64,000 bases of DNA from Smallanthus sonchifolius (GCA_023525975.1 CM042040.1:53041486-53105485), one strand, 5' to 3'. Positions 9,253 through 20,845 are shown, counted from the first letter of the stretch. Numbers and translations: made by a program. Notes: generated by a model not told the origin, from the letters alone.

Positions 9253-11837
9253 TGTAACATCTCTGATTTTCCGACCCTATTTTAATTAATAAAATAACAA
9301 CAATATATTAAATCCCATACTTGTTCAAACCTATGCCTCATTAATTGCTAGGTGAACGTAATTTAATTCAAAGTTTTAGAACTCATAATCATGTGGTAAC
9401 ACCACCTAGAGTTAACCCAGTTAGTAATCCCGTTAGGTGTTCTGTTAAATCCTAACCAAGCTAATTATATCAAAGCTGAAGTTGCAAGGGCTGATTTTGA
9501 AAATAACCAGAAACCCTAGTAGGCACGGTCGCGCCTCATGTTGGCACGGTCGCGCCTCGTTTTGGCACGGTCGCGCCTCTCGTCAGTTGAAACGTAAATG
9601 CAGTCTTTAATCGCTGGATCGTTCGGATTCGTAACCATTCCACTTATTGATGAACCCAATTAACATTTTAATCATAGCAATTACGACGAATTAACCTATT
9701 ATACCAATTCAATCCGTAATCGTCGACCATAATCTCACCATTATCAAATTCGTTCATTTCTATTATCCTTCCTGCAAATCAACCTTCTGCACACACTCGA
9801 CGAACATCCCAGGAGCCTTGCACACAGCAATTCGATCGAAGTCGTACCAGAAGTCGTCGGAGGACACAACCGCCGAAGCCGAAACTCATATTAATCGAGA
9901 CCCTTCAATTCATCAAGCATTCCGGTAATTTCTTGTAACTACAGTTTCATATCTAAGTCTAGACCAATAACCATATATTAATCGGATCGTCTAGCATCAT
10001 ATTGAACCTAATCCGTAATCTAGGGTTCATTTCAAAATGGTTTAATCGAATACTACCTTGGAGATATTTTAAATACAATTAAACTATACAAAAAGATTCG
10101 TAATAACCTAATGGGTGAAAGCCCTATGAATTACATCATTTACAATATAAAAATTAGTCAATTCATTTCTGTATTGGAATAGACACGGTCGCGCTAATCT
10201 CCTAGCGCGGTTGTGCTTCATGAGACACGGTCGTGCTAATCCCAGCGCGGTCGTGCCTCACACACTTAGACCCGGTCATGCCTCTTGGCTAGACCTGGTC
10301 GTGCCTAGTGAGCAGGTTTGTTGTGCCTTCTGTTTGTTCAACACGGTCGCGCCCATGCCAACACGGTCGTGCCCATGCCAACGCGGTCGCGCCCGTGGTC
10401 CTAGCACGATCGTGCCTTGCCCCAGGCACGGTCGTGTGTGTGAGAAAATCTTGTCAGAATGCTTAATTTTATATTTTTAAAAACAAAAAGTATTCTAAAT
10501 TAATTTTTAAATAAAAATAATTAATTTTACAAAGATTTGGATTAACTTTATTTAAAAGATCCAAATTCTTATTTCTAAATAAATAGAAGTTATTTATTAT
10601 AACCTACAAAATTAAATTTATATTTATTATTAAACTCTACATATAAATATTAGTTACACAACTTATTTACTCATCTTTATAAAAATAGCGTAAAGATTAT
10701 TTATTAAATTTATATTTAATATAATACACCCAGTATATTTTTATAACTAAATGAATAAGTTACAAATAAATAAATAAAGTAATAATTATTTATTTAATTT
10801 ACATTTAAACAAAATTGGTTATTTAGGCTACACTTAAATAAACTGAATAATTACATTAATTTGTAACTAGAATAATTAAATAATAATTATTTGATTTAAT
10901 TATTCCAAACCCTAATTTAAAAACATTTTAAACTATTCATTTCAAATTGCTTCCATTTTATTCAACACCTACACAACCCTTTTTCAAAATTCGTCACGAA
11001 CTCATTAAATAATTCCTTATACTTATATCCATTGAAACCCTAGACTTTGAGTTAGACATTTTATTAATTCATGTTCACACGCAATACACTTTAGGTTAAC
11101 GTTGTGCGTTACAAGGATCACGATACTACCTAGTCTCTCGTGTCAGCTACGCCTTTGAATCATGTGAGTATTACATAGCCCCTTTTACTCTTTTACATTT
11201 TTGGGGTGGAACATGAACAATATACAATCTATTGCTTTCATTTACACAAACTACACAAGTACAAATCCTCTTTACATTCATGTGTGCAAATTTGAGCTTT
11301 ATGCCTGAGTGCTAGGTGTGCTAACTTTTGTGTGCAATTTATGTGCAATCATTAACTATTCACGCCGACGGTAAACAGTGATAGATCTATTGAGTCTGAC
11401 AAACCCACCCAGATTGGAGTGATTGTTACCGACAACACAATTTTGCATGATAGTTATAAAGATTTGATTGTACTTGGTTACACAATGGCTACTCTCCATA
11501 AATGCCTTATTTTATCATGTTATTTAAGGATTTGTTTATTACAATCTATACGCTATCAATGTACAAACCTGTGTATGCTCACCAACTTTTTAGTTGACCT
11601 TATTTTATTCATATTTCAGGTGCTATCATATGAGTTTGATCAAGACATGTTACACATAGGCTTTGGACTTAGTTAATTTTAATTCGAAAACAAATTGTAT
11701 TTCATTATGTACTTTGGAATTGATTCATGTTTGTTTGAATGGAAATGGATTTAATATATTACAATATAGTCAACCTTGAGCTCACGAACAGTCTACATGT
11801 CCCGCCCGATGATTCCGCCGTTGGTTGGGGTGTGACA
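9253..11837 (+). repeat. LARD1 right (3') LTR
   Basis: A 2585-bp repeat that is nearly identical to the left copy. The first CpG motif cluster has three copies instead of four (9522-9580). The second has one extra copy (10183-10440, added ACACGGTCGTGCCCATGCCA unit). The putative intron is at 11164-11619. Confidence 0.85.
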
Positions 11838-11842
11838 CGGGA

Positions 11843-11985
11843 TAACTTCTATGTTAGGGATTACGTATCGTTTCATTATATTTTGTTTATGTTCGTGTTT
11901 CTCTGTCTTATTTCTTGGTTCCCAGACAAATCATACAACAGATCTGTGTTATCTCCGCTGCACGACGAGGCTCCCGGGACCTACA
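11843..11985 (+). repeat. LTR of SV4, right part
   Basis: Continuation of the LTR interrupted at 2852. It follows the second CGGGA duplication and ends GGGACCTACA, the same ending as the SV1 5' LTR (GGGACCTACA, 12619). Confidence 0.6.
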
Positions 11986-12305
11986 ACGGTACCGGGTCGT
12001 GTGGAGCAGAGAAGGGCAATGCACGACCGTGCTCACCTTTTCCCCAGCTTTGTCTTTTAGCTTCTTGTTGGCTATTGTTGACCAATTTTGACTTCTTAGG
12101 GGTCAATGCTCCAGGAATAAACCTTCTAGAAGCTTGAATACTTGGTGTTCATGATAGGATTTAGCTTGATTTGTGTTTTTAATAGCGAATAACCTACAAT
12201 TACAAAATATATGTGTTTTAAGCATAAATTACAAGGTAATTATTCAATTTAGTACCATAATGTGGGATTATTATGTATGTAAGATATGTGTAAATGATGA
12301 CATAT
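11986..12305 (+). other. Unassigned fragment between SV4 and SV1
   Basis: No supported gene. It contains GCACGACCGTGC near 12021, the reverse complement of the LARD1-type CpG motif, so part may be a gypsy LTR fragment. The stretch 12146-12305 is where the U3 part of the SV1 5' LTR should lie, but it does not match the SV1 3' LTR. Confidence 0.35.
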
Positions 12306-12619
12306 CACGTACTTGCCAAGTACTCATGGACCAAGTCTATAAATACCATAGGATGTTTCATTTTCTACACAGATGTTTTTCCACACACAAGTACGCACAG
12401 ATCAGTTTAGTATCAGTCTAGAAGTCTTTCCATCTGTATCTGTGATTGTTTGAAACACTATGATATCAATAGACCGTGTATTTATTAGTACATCATTGTG
12501 TTGATTGCCATACTTCCATTCATACAATGTTCCACCTAGTAACGGGCATTCCACACCTGTTTACTAGGCTACATTCTCACACATTTTTGATCTGACACAC
12601 CCACCCGGAGGGACCTACA
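12306..12619 (+). repeat. SV1 5' LTR (only its 3' portion recognisable)
   Basis: It matches 60211-60523 from the last palindrome onward, including the TATA box CTATAAATACC (about 12338-12348), the ACACACAAGTACGCACAGATC block and the ending. The 243 bp of U3 present in the 3' LTR (59968-60210) have no clear counterpart upstream. Confidence 0.75.
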
Positions 12620-12621
12620 AA

Positions 12622-12634
12622 TGGTATCAGAGCC
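12622..12634 (+). other. Primer binding site of SV1
   Basis: TGGTATCAGAGCC lies two bases after the LTR and is complementary to initiator-Met tRNA. Confidence 0.9.
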
Positions 12635-12935
12635 TATGCTCTTATTTTTTAGTGTTGTGAGTATGTTAGGAACATTTTTCATCCATATGTGTTTCTATTT
12701 ACATCTGCATTGGTGATTCTTGAGTCCTATTTCATACACTTGTTCATCTTGAAAGAATCCCATATCCATCCTTGTGTTGTTCTTGTTTTGTTATTACAGT
12801 CATCATTCTATGTTTTGAGTCATAAATTTGATCACTTGTCCAAACTACATTGTTCATATCTTTGAACTTGGTCATATCACTTTTTTATCAAGACAAGTGG
12901 ATACATTTGTCAAAACTCGTCTTCCTGTCCCATGC

Positions 12936-13206
12936 GTACTTGTCACAACTCATGCGTACTTGTTCTGCGCATTTGTTTTCTTGCGTACTTAAAACCATGC
13001 GCACTTATCAAATTCCTGCGTACTTGTGACCCTGTATACTTGTGATCTTGTATACTTGTATCCTTGTCAAAGTTTCTTGCATACCTGTCATCCTACACAT
13101 CTTGTCATTCCTGTGTACTTAGTCTCTTGTGTGTATTTATCATTCCTGCGTACTTAATTGTTTAATGCGTACTTGTTATCCTGCGCACTTATAAGTACGC
13201 AAGACT
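12936..13206 (+). repeat. TGCGTACTTG half-palindrome iterons in the SV1 leader
   Basis: About ten copies or variants of (A)TGCGTACTTG / TGCGCACTT occur between the primer site and gag, ending with a full palindrome GCGCACTTATAAGTACGC (about 13182-13199). They are the half-sites of the palindromes in the SV1 LTR. Confidence 0.7.
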
Positions 13207-13273
13207 ATTCTGTCTCATACGTACTTATAGTCAAATACCAAAGTTTGAACTTCTGATTACTGAGTCTTACACA

Positions 13274-13505
13274 ATGGCAAATCTTCAAAATCTCAGTAGC
13301 CTGTTGAATTATGACAACGAAATAGACACTCCACAGAAACCCTTAAAGTTAATAAATGTGAATGACTATTCCAACTGGAAAGCTAGATTTGAGGAATATG
13401 TTTCATACACAGATTTAAACATGTGGATACCTATTTTAGAAGGTTATAAACATCCAACCCATGAATTCTTTGGTGAAACCGAACCCAAACCAATCTCTAG
13501 ACTTG
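13274..13505 (+). pseudogene. SV1 gag, N-terminal piece
   Basis: The ATG at 13274 starts MANLQNLSSLLNYDNEID and leads into the copia-type Gag N-terminus (VNDYSNWKARFEEYVSYTD, with the conserved Trp-Lys pair). Gag packages the genomic RNA into virus-like particles. The frame is open up to the TK1 insertion point after 13505. Bases 13501-13505 (ACTTG) are the left target duplication; the frame resumes at 24218. An apparent open extension to 13546 is TK1 LTR sequence. Confidence 0.8.
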
Positions 13506-16260
13506 TGTCACATCCCGGCCGGCGGCGGATTAAACGCCGGGGCTGACGCGGTTGTTCATAAGCACATGATCATCTATTAAATATCATAATATTTATTATT
13601 CAAATTAAAAGCATCTGTTACATAGGAAAATGAAACGTTCAAAACATAAATTAAATTAAACTAGGTCCAAGTCCTAGGTGAGCAAGTAGTCCTCAAACAG
13701 GTGCACCTGAAACATGTAAGTAACTGTCAACTACAAGTAGTTGGTGAGCAACATAGGTTTTGACACCAAACTAAAGTTTAGATATAGTTTACGATTCAGA
13801 AGATTCAAAGCAGATCTAAAGCATATATGAGAACACATAAGGCTCCAAGCGTACAATTCAATCCTGGTAAATGAAATCTAGCTGCCACAATCCCACGGAT
13901 TGCCGTTTTGATAAAAGGGTTAGATAACACCCGAGTTTTATAGTTCTCATCCAACAAGGGGAGATGACACCCAAGTTAATAGTTCACATCCAACATGGGG
14001 AGATACACCCATGATAATAGTTCACACCAACAACAACCCGCCAAGGTTATGTGGTAAATTTAGTTTAGTTTCGGATTCCCCTATAAATGATCATGTTAGG
14101 TACTACCTTAGGCTTGCAACACAAGTTAATGAATGTACTGGCATGCGTTCATGCAATGGTCACAAAATAGTTCAAGATATAAAGCATGTAGATCATAGCA
14201 TAGAATCAAGTTATTGAATCGTGTAGATAAAGTAGTTAACACATGTTTCACCCCAAAAACAAAAGCAGTAAAAAGGGGCTATGAAAACTCACATGAATAT
14301 AGCTAAAGATGATTGAGTATTGATGAAATTGGATAGGTAGTGCGAGAATTTCTCACAATAAACCTACAAGATAGATTCGGATTCTAGGATTGAGATAGGT
14401 TGTACTAGATAATAAGAGTTGAGATTTGAAGATGAGTTTGTATAAGTTTTGGAATTCAAAAGATTATTTAAGGTTTGCTAAACTTAATATGTATAATAGT
14501 TGGAGTATTTGAGATGACACAATTTATACATTTAGATTAAGGTATTTATAAATAGGTTGTTAAAACAATAACTAAATAATCCTATCAAGGACTTATAGAA
14601 TAATTAGATTTTAATTGAATAAAAGAGATTTTGTATAATTATTTATTTAAAAAAAATATAACCATTTAATTATGTTTAAAAGATTTTAATAATGCTTAAG
14701 AATAAACATTATTAATTTATAAGATAAATTAGTAAGTTCGTCTAAATAATAAATTTGTTTAGGAATTTGGATTGGTTTATAATGTATTTATAATAGAAAT
14801 TAAATACAAAGTTTCATGGTTTCAATTTATAAAAATAGGGAGATTAATATGATTTAAAAATTTATTTAATTTGGGTTTTTTTTTAATATTTAGATAGTAT
14901 ATTAAAAGTTAAAGAAAATTTTATTTTAAGTATACCTAAAATAAATAAAAGTTATTTTATAAATTTCGGATTTATAGTTTTATAATTTTAGGATTTTTGT
15001 ATATTTTATTTGGGATTAAAATGTATTAAAAATATGAAAGAAAAAGCTTACAAAAAAAAGAAAAACAGAATCCCCCCCCGGGATTCGAACCTGTGACCTT
15101 AACCGGGTCACAACACGCGGGCGCTTTAACCACCAGACCAGGGCTTATGCCTTGGTCTAGAATTGGTTTTGCTTAGATAGAACCCTACTTTTCCCCGTAT
15201 CATCTTCTTCCCCAAACCAACCGGAACCCTAGCCTTCTGATTCGACCAATCCAGCTAATAGCCGGGCCCGATTTCATGGGGCTTTCATTCCCTGGGTCAA
15301 TACGGTTCGATTGGTATCGTTTTTACCTTAGTTGCTTGCGTGGTTCGAGAGATCGACTGAGCTAAAATCGCGACGAGTTCTTCGACTGGTCTGAGCTCCG
15401 GCGATGGTTTACGAAGAGTTTAAGGTCGTAGGAAGCTTGTGGTGTCTGTCGTCGATGGGTTGGATCAGCTATTTATAGAAAATTTTGGTGTAATCGAATC
15501 GATCGAGTAACTACCATTTAAGAAAGCTACGGTTACTCGTTTAACTATCTTCTCGATCATAAAAGTCCGATTAAACGTGGGAGATGGATCGATTGGGTCT
15601 CGCGAACGTATTGTCTGTTTCGATTTCGATTGCTATTACCTCAGTCGCGAGATCAATGTCTTGGTTTCAAAGCCGGCTTTCGCCAGATTCGAACTCGGGA
15701 TCATTTGAGAGAAGGGAGAATTTAGAATTTACATAACAGGTCCCTGCGGTTTAAATGTTATTATTTCATGCCTCAATTTAGTTTCAGAATTTGCAAGTCA
15801 ACCCCCTGACTTTCAAAGTTTATTATTTCATGTTCAAAGTTAGGTTTTTAATTCCAATTTATGTTTCAAAGTTTTATAAAAACAAACCATAACAACTTTT
15901 AAATTTATAAATCTTTATAAATTTCATAAGTTATTTAATTAAAATAAAAAGTAATCGATTTATTATAACCCAAATTAATTACTTGAATTATATATATATT
16001 TTTTTATGATTAAATTCTATTTTTCTCAAATGAGTTTATTAATCATTATCATTAATGTTCTTGAGATTTGTTTATACATTTGTATTAACATATGTATATA
16101 ATAAATATCTATATAATTGTTCTTGAATAAATGTTTATCGTATAGTAGTAATGGTATTAAATATAAAAGAATTCCAATAATTCATTAAATATATTCACAA
16201 CATAAATAGGTTACAATGTCGGAGAAGTTAAGATAAGGCCGGAATTCCTCGGGGATTACA
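13506..16260 (-). repeat. TK1 3' LTR (left copy)
   Basis: In element sense the TATA box CTATAAATAG is at 15478-15469, a tRNA-like module at about 15150-15067, and the putative leader intron runs from 14292 to 13707. The 68-residue frame at 14011-14217 recurs in the other LTR by copying and is not considered coding. Confidence 0.9.
15067..15150 (-). other. tRNA-like Pol III module in TK1 left LTR
   Basis: On the minus strand there is an A-box-like TGGTCTGGTGGTTAAAGC (15140-15123) and, 31 bases on, a perfect B box GGTTCGAATCC (15091-15081). An oligo-T run (TTTTTCTTTTTTTT) follows, as at a Pol III terminator. The T stem pairs poorly and no acceptor stem is visible, so it is not a functional tRNA gene; a tRNA-derived SINE head is the likeliest origin. 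Confidence 0.6.
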
Positions 16261-16271
16261 GTCTCCCCTAC
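16261..16271 (-). other. Polypurine tract of TK1
   Basis: On the minus strand TAGGGGAGAC abuts the 3' LTR. It is preceded by AAATTTCGGGACGAAATCT, the Tekay-type hairpin block also found in LARD1. Confidence 0.85.
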
Positions 16272-16297
16272 TTTAGGAGATTTCGTCCCGAAATTTA

Positions 16298-19200
16298 CTA
16301 AGAGGAGGGTCCTGGAAATAGGTGAGGGTACTTGGCCTTCATTTGATCTTCACGTTCCCAAGTGAACTCAGGGCCACGTTTGGATTCCCATCGAACCTTC
16401 ACAATTGGAATTCGGCTTCGCTTGAGCTGCTTAACCTCCCGATCCATGATCTCGACGGGCTTCTCCACGAAGTGCATAGTTTCGTCAATGTGAATCTCGT
16501 CGAGTGCTATGTGGAGATTCTCGTCAGCTAAGCATTTCTTTAAGTTCGAGACATGAAATGTCGGATGAACGTTACTGAGTCCTTCGGGTAGGTCCAACTT
16601 ATAGGCTACTTTTCCAATCCGCTCAAGGATTTTAAAAGGGCCCACGAATCTTGGCGCAAGTTTCCCTTTCTTTCCAAAATGAACTACGTCTTTCCAAGGG
16701 GATACCTTGAGAAGAACCAGATCGCCAACCTGAAATTCTAAGGGTTTTCGACGTTTGTCGGCATAGCTCTTTTGCCGACTTCTTGCTGCTAGAAGGTTGT
16801 CTCGGATTAACATTATCTTGTCGGAAGTCTCTTGAATCAGTTCAGGACCAGTGATTTGTGATTCACCGATTTCCGCCCAGCAGACAGGAGAGCGGCACTT
16901 CCGACCATAAAGTGCTTCAAAAGGAGCCATGTTAATGCTTGTGTGATAACTGTTGTTGTATGAGAACTCGACTAGGGGTAGGTGTAAATCCCAGTTTCCC
17001 TTGAAGTCAATGACACAGGCTCTAAGCATATCTTCGAGGGTTTGAATCGTTCGTTCGGACTGACCATCGGTTTGCGGATGGTAAGCCGTACTAAGATTCA
17101 GCTGAGTGCCCAAGGCTGATTGTAAGGATTGCCAGAAACGAGAGGTGAATCGTCCATCACGATCAGAAATAATGTTGAGAGGTACACCGTGACGACTAAC
17201 GATCTCATCAATATAGATTTGAGCTAATTTCTCGACTCGGTAGTCCTCACGTATGGGTATGAAATGAGCAGATTTTGTCAAGCGGTCGATAATTACCCAA
17301 ATGCTATTATGCCCATGAGATGTTTGTGGGAGTTTGGTTATAAAATCCATGGAAATACACTCCCATTTCCACACGGGAATCTCGGGTTGTTCAAGTAAAC
17401 CAGATGGACGCTGGTGCTCGGCTTTAACCTTCAAACAAGTAAGGCATTTGGACACATAGAGGGCAATGTCCTTCTTCATACCAGGCCACCAGTATTGGGT
17501 ACGGAGATCCATGTACATTTTGTCTGCACCAGGATGCACAGAATAGCGAGTCTTGTGAGCCTCGTTCATGATAAAGGTACGAAGGTTGCCACGGTCCGGA
17601 ATCCAGATACGATTTAGAAAGTAAAGTAACCCATTGGGTTTGGTTTCAAGTTGGAGTTCAGCACCACATGACATTTCGTCGTACATGTTTCCTTCAGTGA
17701 CAGAAAGATGTTGTGCTTCTAGGATGCGAGTTTGAATATCATTTTGGATTCGAATGTTGTGGATCTTGATAGGTTCCTTACGGCTAAGAGCATCAGCCAC
17801 TACATTCGCCTTACTAGGATGATAACGAATATTGCAGTCGTAGTCGTTTAGGAGTTCAACCCAACGCCTTTGCCTCATGTTGAGCTCCTTTTGATTGAAG
17901 ATGTGCTGGAGACTCTTATGATCGGTGTAAATCTCACATTTAGTACCATATAGGTAATGTCTCCAAATTTTAAGAGCAAATACAACCACACCCAACTCAA
18001 GATCGTGCGTCGTATAATTCTTCTCATGGATTTTGAGTTGTCGGGACGCATAAGCGATCACTTTGCCTCGTTGCATTATAACACAACCTAGGCCTAAGTG
18101 GGAAGCGTCGCAATAAACGACAAAGTCTTCGGTTCCATCGGGAAGGGTAAGGATAGGAGCCTCACATAGTTTCTGTTTCAGGGTTTGAAAGGCCTCTTCC
18201 TGTTTTGGTCCCCACTCATAGGGTTTGCCTTTGTGAGTTAAGGCTGTGAGTGGTACCGCGATCTTTGAAAAATTCGCTATGAATCGACGGTAATAGCCCG
18301 CTAAACCTAAAAATGAGCGGACTTCGGTAGGGGTCTTTGGAGCTTGCCAGTTCTTTACCGCCTCAATCTTAGCGGGATCCACGTGAATACCCTTTTCGTT
18401 GACTATGTGACCCAAGAATTGGACTTCCTTTAGCCAAAATTCACATTTGGAGAACTTAGCGTATAATTGCTCCTTTTTCAAGAGATCCAAACCCAGACGC
18501 AAATGTTCTTCGTGTTCCGCTTTGGATTTTGAATATATGAGGATATCGTCAATGAAGACGATCATGAACTTGTCCAAGTACGGCTTACACACGCGGTTCA
18601 TAAGATCCATGAATACCGCGGGTGCATTGGTTAGTCCGAAGGGCATAACCATGAACTCGTAATGACCATATCTTGTACGAAAGGCTGTCTTGGGGATATC
18701 GGATTCGAGGACTCGTAGCTGGTGATAACCAAAACGAAGATCGAACTTAGAGAAACAAGTAGAGCCTTGAAGTTGGTCAAATAAATCGTCAATCCTCGGA
18801 AGTGGATAACGGTTCTTCACGGTAAGCTTGTTAAGTTCCCGATAGTCGATACACATTCTGAAAGAACCATCCTTCTTTTTGACAAATAAAACAGGTGCTC
18901 CCCAAGGGGAAACGCTAGGACGAATGAATCCTTTGTCAGAAAGTTCTTGAAGTTGACTTGAAAGTTCCTGCATCTCTGATGGTGCAAGACGATAAGGTGA
19001 CTTGGCCACGGGGTTTGCTCCTGGCACTAAGTCAATGCGGAATTCGACTTGGCGTATAGGAGGAAGACCGGGTAAATCTTCGGGAAAAACTTCAGGAAAG
19101 TCATTGATTACACTAATATCTTGGAGACTCTTATCTTTGCCTTTTCGTTCCACAATATGGGCCAAGAATGCCACACATTTCTTCCGTAGGTACTTTTGTG

Positions 19201-20845
19201 CGGTAGTGCAAGACATAAGCTTGAGTCCTTTTGACGGCTTCTCACCGTAGACGTTCAAAATGTCACCCGAGTCAAGAGGGATACGGATGTACTTGTCAAA
19301 ACAAACGACTTCAGCATGGTGCTTGGTCAGCCAGTCCATGCCTACTATGATGTCGAAACCTCCGAGAGCCATGGGAATAAGATTGATTGAAAAGTCATGA
19401 TCGTTCAAGGTTAAGGTACAATCTCTAATGATGTTGTCACATGAAACGGAATAACCATCCGCTACTAAAATATCAAAGGGTTTGTCTAGCTTAGCTCGAC
19501 TCATAGCAAGTTGTGGTTCAAATTCAAAGGATACAAAACTCCTATCGGAACCAATATCAAACAGGATTGAAGCATATTGCTGGTTAATTGGGTACGTACC
19601 GTTCACCACATCGTTGTTGGCTTGAGCCTCGTTGGCATTGATGTTAAAGGCACGTCCACGAGCTACAGGGTTTGCATTCCCCTGATTCACATTCCCTCGG
19701 TTCATATTCCCTTGGTTTATGTTTCCCTGAACCATGTTGCCCTGGTTTAGATTTGCTTGGTTAACAATGACTAGCCTAGGGCAACAGTTCCTAAAGTGAT
19801 TAGGGTCACCACACTCGTAACAAGCACGACCCTGAGTGATAGCAACAGGAACAGGAACAGGAGCAGCAGGTTGGTAGACTTGATTAGTTGGTGGAATACG
19901 ACAGGTGTTAGCCCAATGCCCATAACGTCCGCAAGTAGTGCATAGACGACATTGTGCATGGGCAGGGTGGTGGAGTTTGCAGGTATTACAAAGTGGTGAA
20001 GTTCCCGCATATTGTTTCTTGGTGGGGTTGAAGGCAGTAGGGGCTACTTGGGCTAAAGGAGTAGCGGGTGTGATAATGGCAAAATTTTTGCCCTTCCTTT
20101 TCCTGTTATTGAAGGAAGACTCAAACTTGGTTTCCTTGAGGGATTCAGTGGCAGCTTTCTCAAAGGTCTTCTTGGCACCCTTTTTAGATAGAGTCCCTGC
20201 CTTAACATGATTGTCTGAAAGGGTTGCTGCAAGACGGATGGCTTCCTCGAGAGTGGCTGGGTTACTACCCAGAACAGTGTCCTGAATCTGCATGGGCAGA
20301 CCATTGATGTACTTCTCAATGGCTCGTGAGAGAGGAGTGACCATATGGGGCACCAGTAGGCTAAGCTCATGAAAGCGAGTGGTGTAGGCAAGGCTTCCAC
20401 CACTGTCTTGTTTGAGATCCCAAAATTCAGCTTCTAGTTTCTTGACCTCATTACAGGGGCAAAACTCATCTGTCATGAGTGTCTTCACATCAGCCCAAGG
20501 CAAGGCTAGTGCAACCTCTATCCCACGGTTACATTTTTCTCCATTCCACCATGTGAGTGCCCTTTTTTGGAAGACACTAGTAGCATAACGAACCTTTAGG
20601 TTCTCAGGACAGTCAGCATTGATGAAGGTTCCCTCAATGCTTTCAAACCATTGGAGGAGTCCAGTGGCTCCTTCATTCCCGTAGAACTTGGTGGGGTTGC
20701 AGGAGTTGAAGTGTTTGAATGTGCACGCGGGATTCCTTGGTGCAGCATTCTGGTTCAGTTGGTTGACCATAGTCGGTAGGATCGTAGCCATTTGCTGGAT
20801 GATCCTATCGGTGAGGTTGTTCCTACGCTCATGACGGGGAGGCAT
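16298..20845 (-). CDS. gag-pol: TK1 Gag-Pol polyprotein with chromodomain (1515 aa, intact)
   Basis: One unbroken ORF encodes the whole replication machinery. Gag lies at about residues 40-250 (CTFKHFNSCNPTKF, LTWWNG). A CX2CX4HX4C zinc knuckle, CYECGDPNHFRNCC, is at about 342-355, preceded by a Cys/His segment near 286-315. Protease is near 428-435 (LFDIGSDRSF; the usual DTG is DIG). RT has the YxDD-type box FIDDILIYS at about 764-772, and RNase H spans about 905-1020 (YCDAS, HDLEL, YTDHKSL). Integrase has an HHCC zinc finger ending CLTC and the D,D35E triad D1167, D1228, E1264. A chromodomain lies at about 1460-1510 (VKVRWESKRGPEFTWERED). The length and C-terminus fit Tekay/Del chromoviruses, whose chromodomain is thought to guide integration. 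The ATG start MPPRHERR matches TK2 (MPPRRANS). Confidence 0.95.
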   Translation of the reverse strand: MPPRHERRNNLTDRIIQQMATILPTMVNQLNQNAAPRNPACTFKHFNSCNPTKFYGNEGATGLLQWFESIEGTFINADCPENLKVRYATSVFQKRALTWWNGEKCNRGIEVALALPWADVKTLMTDEFCPCNEVKKLEAEFWDLKQDSGGSLAYTTRFHELSLLVPHMVTPLSRAIEKYINGLPMQIQDTVLGSNPATLEEAIRLAATLSDNHVKAGTLSKKGAKKTFEKAATESLKETKFESSFNNRKRKGKNFAIITPATPLAQVAPTAFNPTKKQYAGTSPLCNTCKLHHPAHAQCRLCTTCGRYGHWANTCRIPPTNQVYQPAAPVPVPVAITQGRACYECGDPNHFRNCCPRLVIVNQANLNQGNMVQGNINQGNMNRGNVNQGNANPVARGRAFNINANEAQANNDVVNGTYPINQQYASILFDIGSDRSFVSFEFEPQLAMSRAKLDKPFDILVADGYSVSCDNIIRDCTLTLNDHDFSINLIPMALGGFDIIVGMDWLTKHHAEVVCFDKYIRIPLDSGDILNVYGEKPSKGLKLMSCTTAQKYLRKKCVAFLAHIVERKGKDKSLQDISVINDFPEVFPEDLPGLPPIRQVEFRIDLVPGANPVAKSPYRLAPSEMQELSSQLQELSDKGFIRPSVSPWGAPVLFVKKKDGSFRMCIDYRELNKLTVKNRYPLPRIDDLFDQLQGSTCFSKFDLRFGYHQLRVLESDIPKTAFRTRYGHYEFMVMPFGLTNAPAVFMDLMNRVCKPYLDKFMIVFIDDILIYSKSKAEHEEHLRLGLDLLKKEQLYAKFSKCEFWLKEVQFLGHIVNEKGIHVDPAKIEAVKNWQAPKTPTEVRSFLGLAGYYRRFIANFSKIAVPLTALTHKGKPYEWGPKQEEAFQTLKQKLCEAPILTLPDGTEDFVVYCDASHLGLGCVIMQRGKVIAYASRQLKIHEKNYTTHDLELGVVVFALKIWRHYLYGTKCEIYTDHKSLQHIFNQKELNMRQRRWVELLNDYDCNIRYHPSKANVVADALSRKEPIKIHNIRIQNDIQTRILEAQHLSVTEGNMYDEMSCGAELQLETKPNGLLYFLNRIWIPDRGNLRTFIMNEAHKTRYSVHPGADKMYMDLRTQYWWPGMKKDIALYVSKCLTCLKVKAEHQRPSGLLEQPEIPVWKWECISMDFITKLPQTSHGHNSIWVIIDRLTKSAHFIPIREDYRVEKLAQIYIDEIVSRHGVPLNIISDRDGRFTSRFWQSLQSALGTQLNLSTAYHPQTDGQSERTIQTLEDMLRACVIDFKGNWDLHLPLVEFSYNNSYHTSINMAPFEALYGRKCRSPVCWAEIGESQITGPELIQETSDKIMLIRDNLLAARSRQKSYADKRRKPLEFQVGDLVLLKVSPWKDVVHFGKKGKLAPRFVGPFKILERIGKVAYKLDLPEGLSNVHPTFHVSNLKKCLADENLHIALDEIHIDETMHFVEKPVEIMDREVKQLKRSRIPIVKVRWESKRGPEFTWEREDQMKAKYPHLFPGPSS

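Larger units (their letters stand above)
2853..11837 (+). mobile_element. LARD1: complete non-autonomous Tekay-like LTR retrotransposon
   Basis: Two long direct repeats of about 2.6 kb (2853-5454 and 9253-11837, TGTAAC...TGACA) flank a 3.8-kb internal region. A 5-bp target duplication, CGGGA, is at 2848-2852 and 11838-11842. The initiator-Met primer site is at 5458-5470 and the polypurine tract at 9242-9252. No gag-pol is present; the only coding candidate is a small two-frame ORF at 6360-6957. The sequence before the polypurine tract (AATTTCGGGACGAAATT...AACATGGGGAGAC), the leader hairpin and the intron-like LTR segment are shared with Tekay elements TK1 and TK2. This is the large-retrotransposon-derivative type, presumably mobilised by proteins of an autonomous Tekay-type partner. 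The LTRs differ only at scattered positions, so the insertion is fairly recent. Confidence 0.85.

Noticed and set aside
10211..10480. Open frame of 89 codons in the LARD1 right LTR
   Set aside because: It is produced by the CpG-rich motif array, is not open as such in the left LTR, and has no protein-like content.
14011..14217. 68-codon frame repeated at 21961-22167
   Set aside because: It is antisense to TK1 within its LTRs and duplicated only because LTRs are copies.
15067..15150. Genuine tRNA gene
   Set aside because: There is a perfect B box but no acceptor stem and a poorly paired T stem; kept as a tRNA-like module only.
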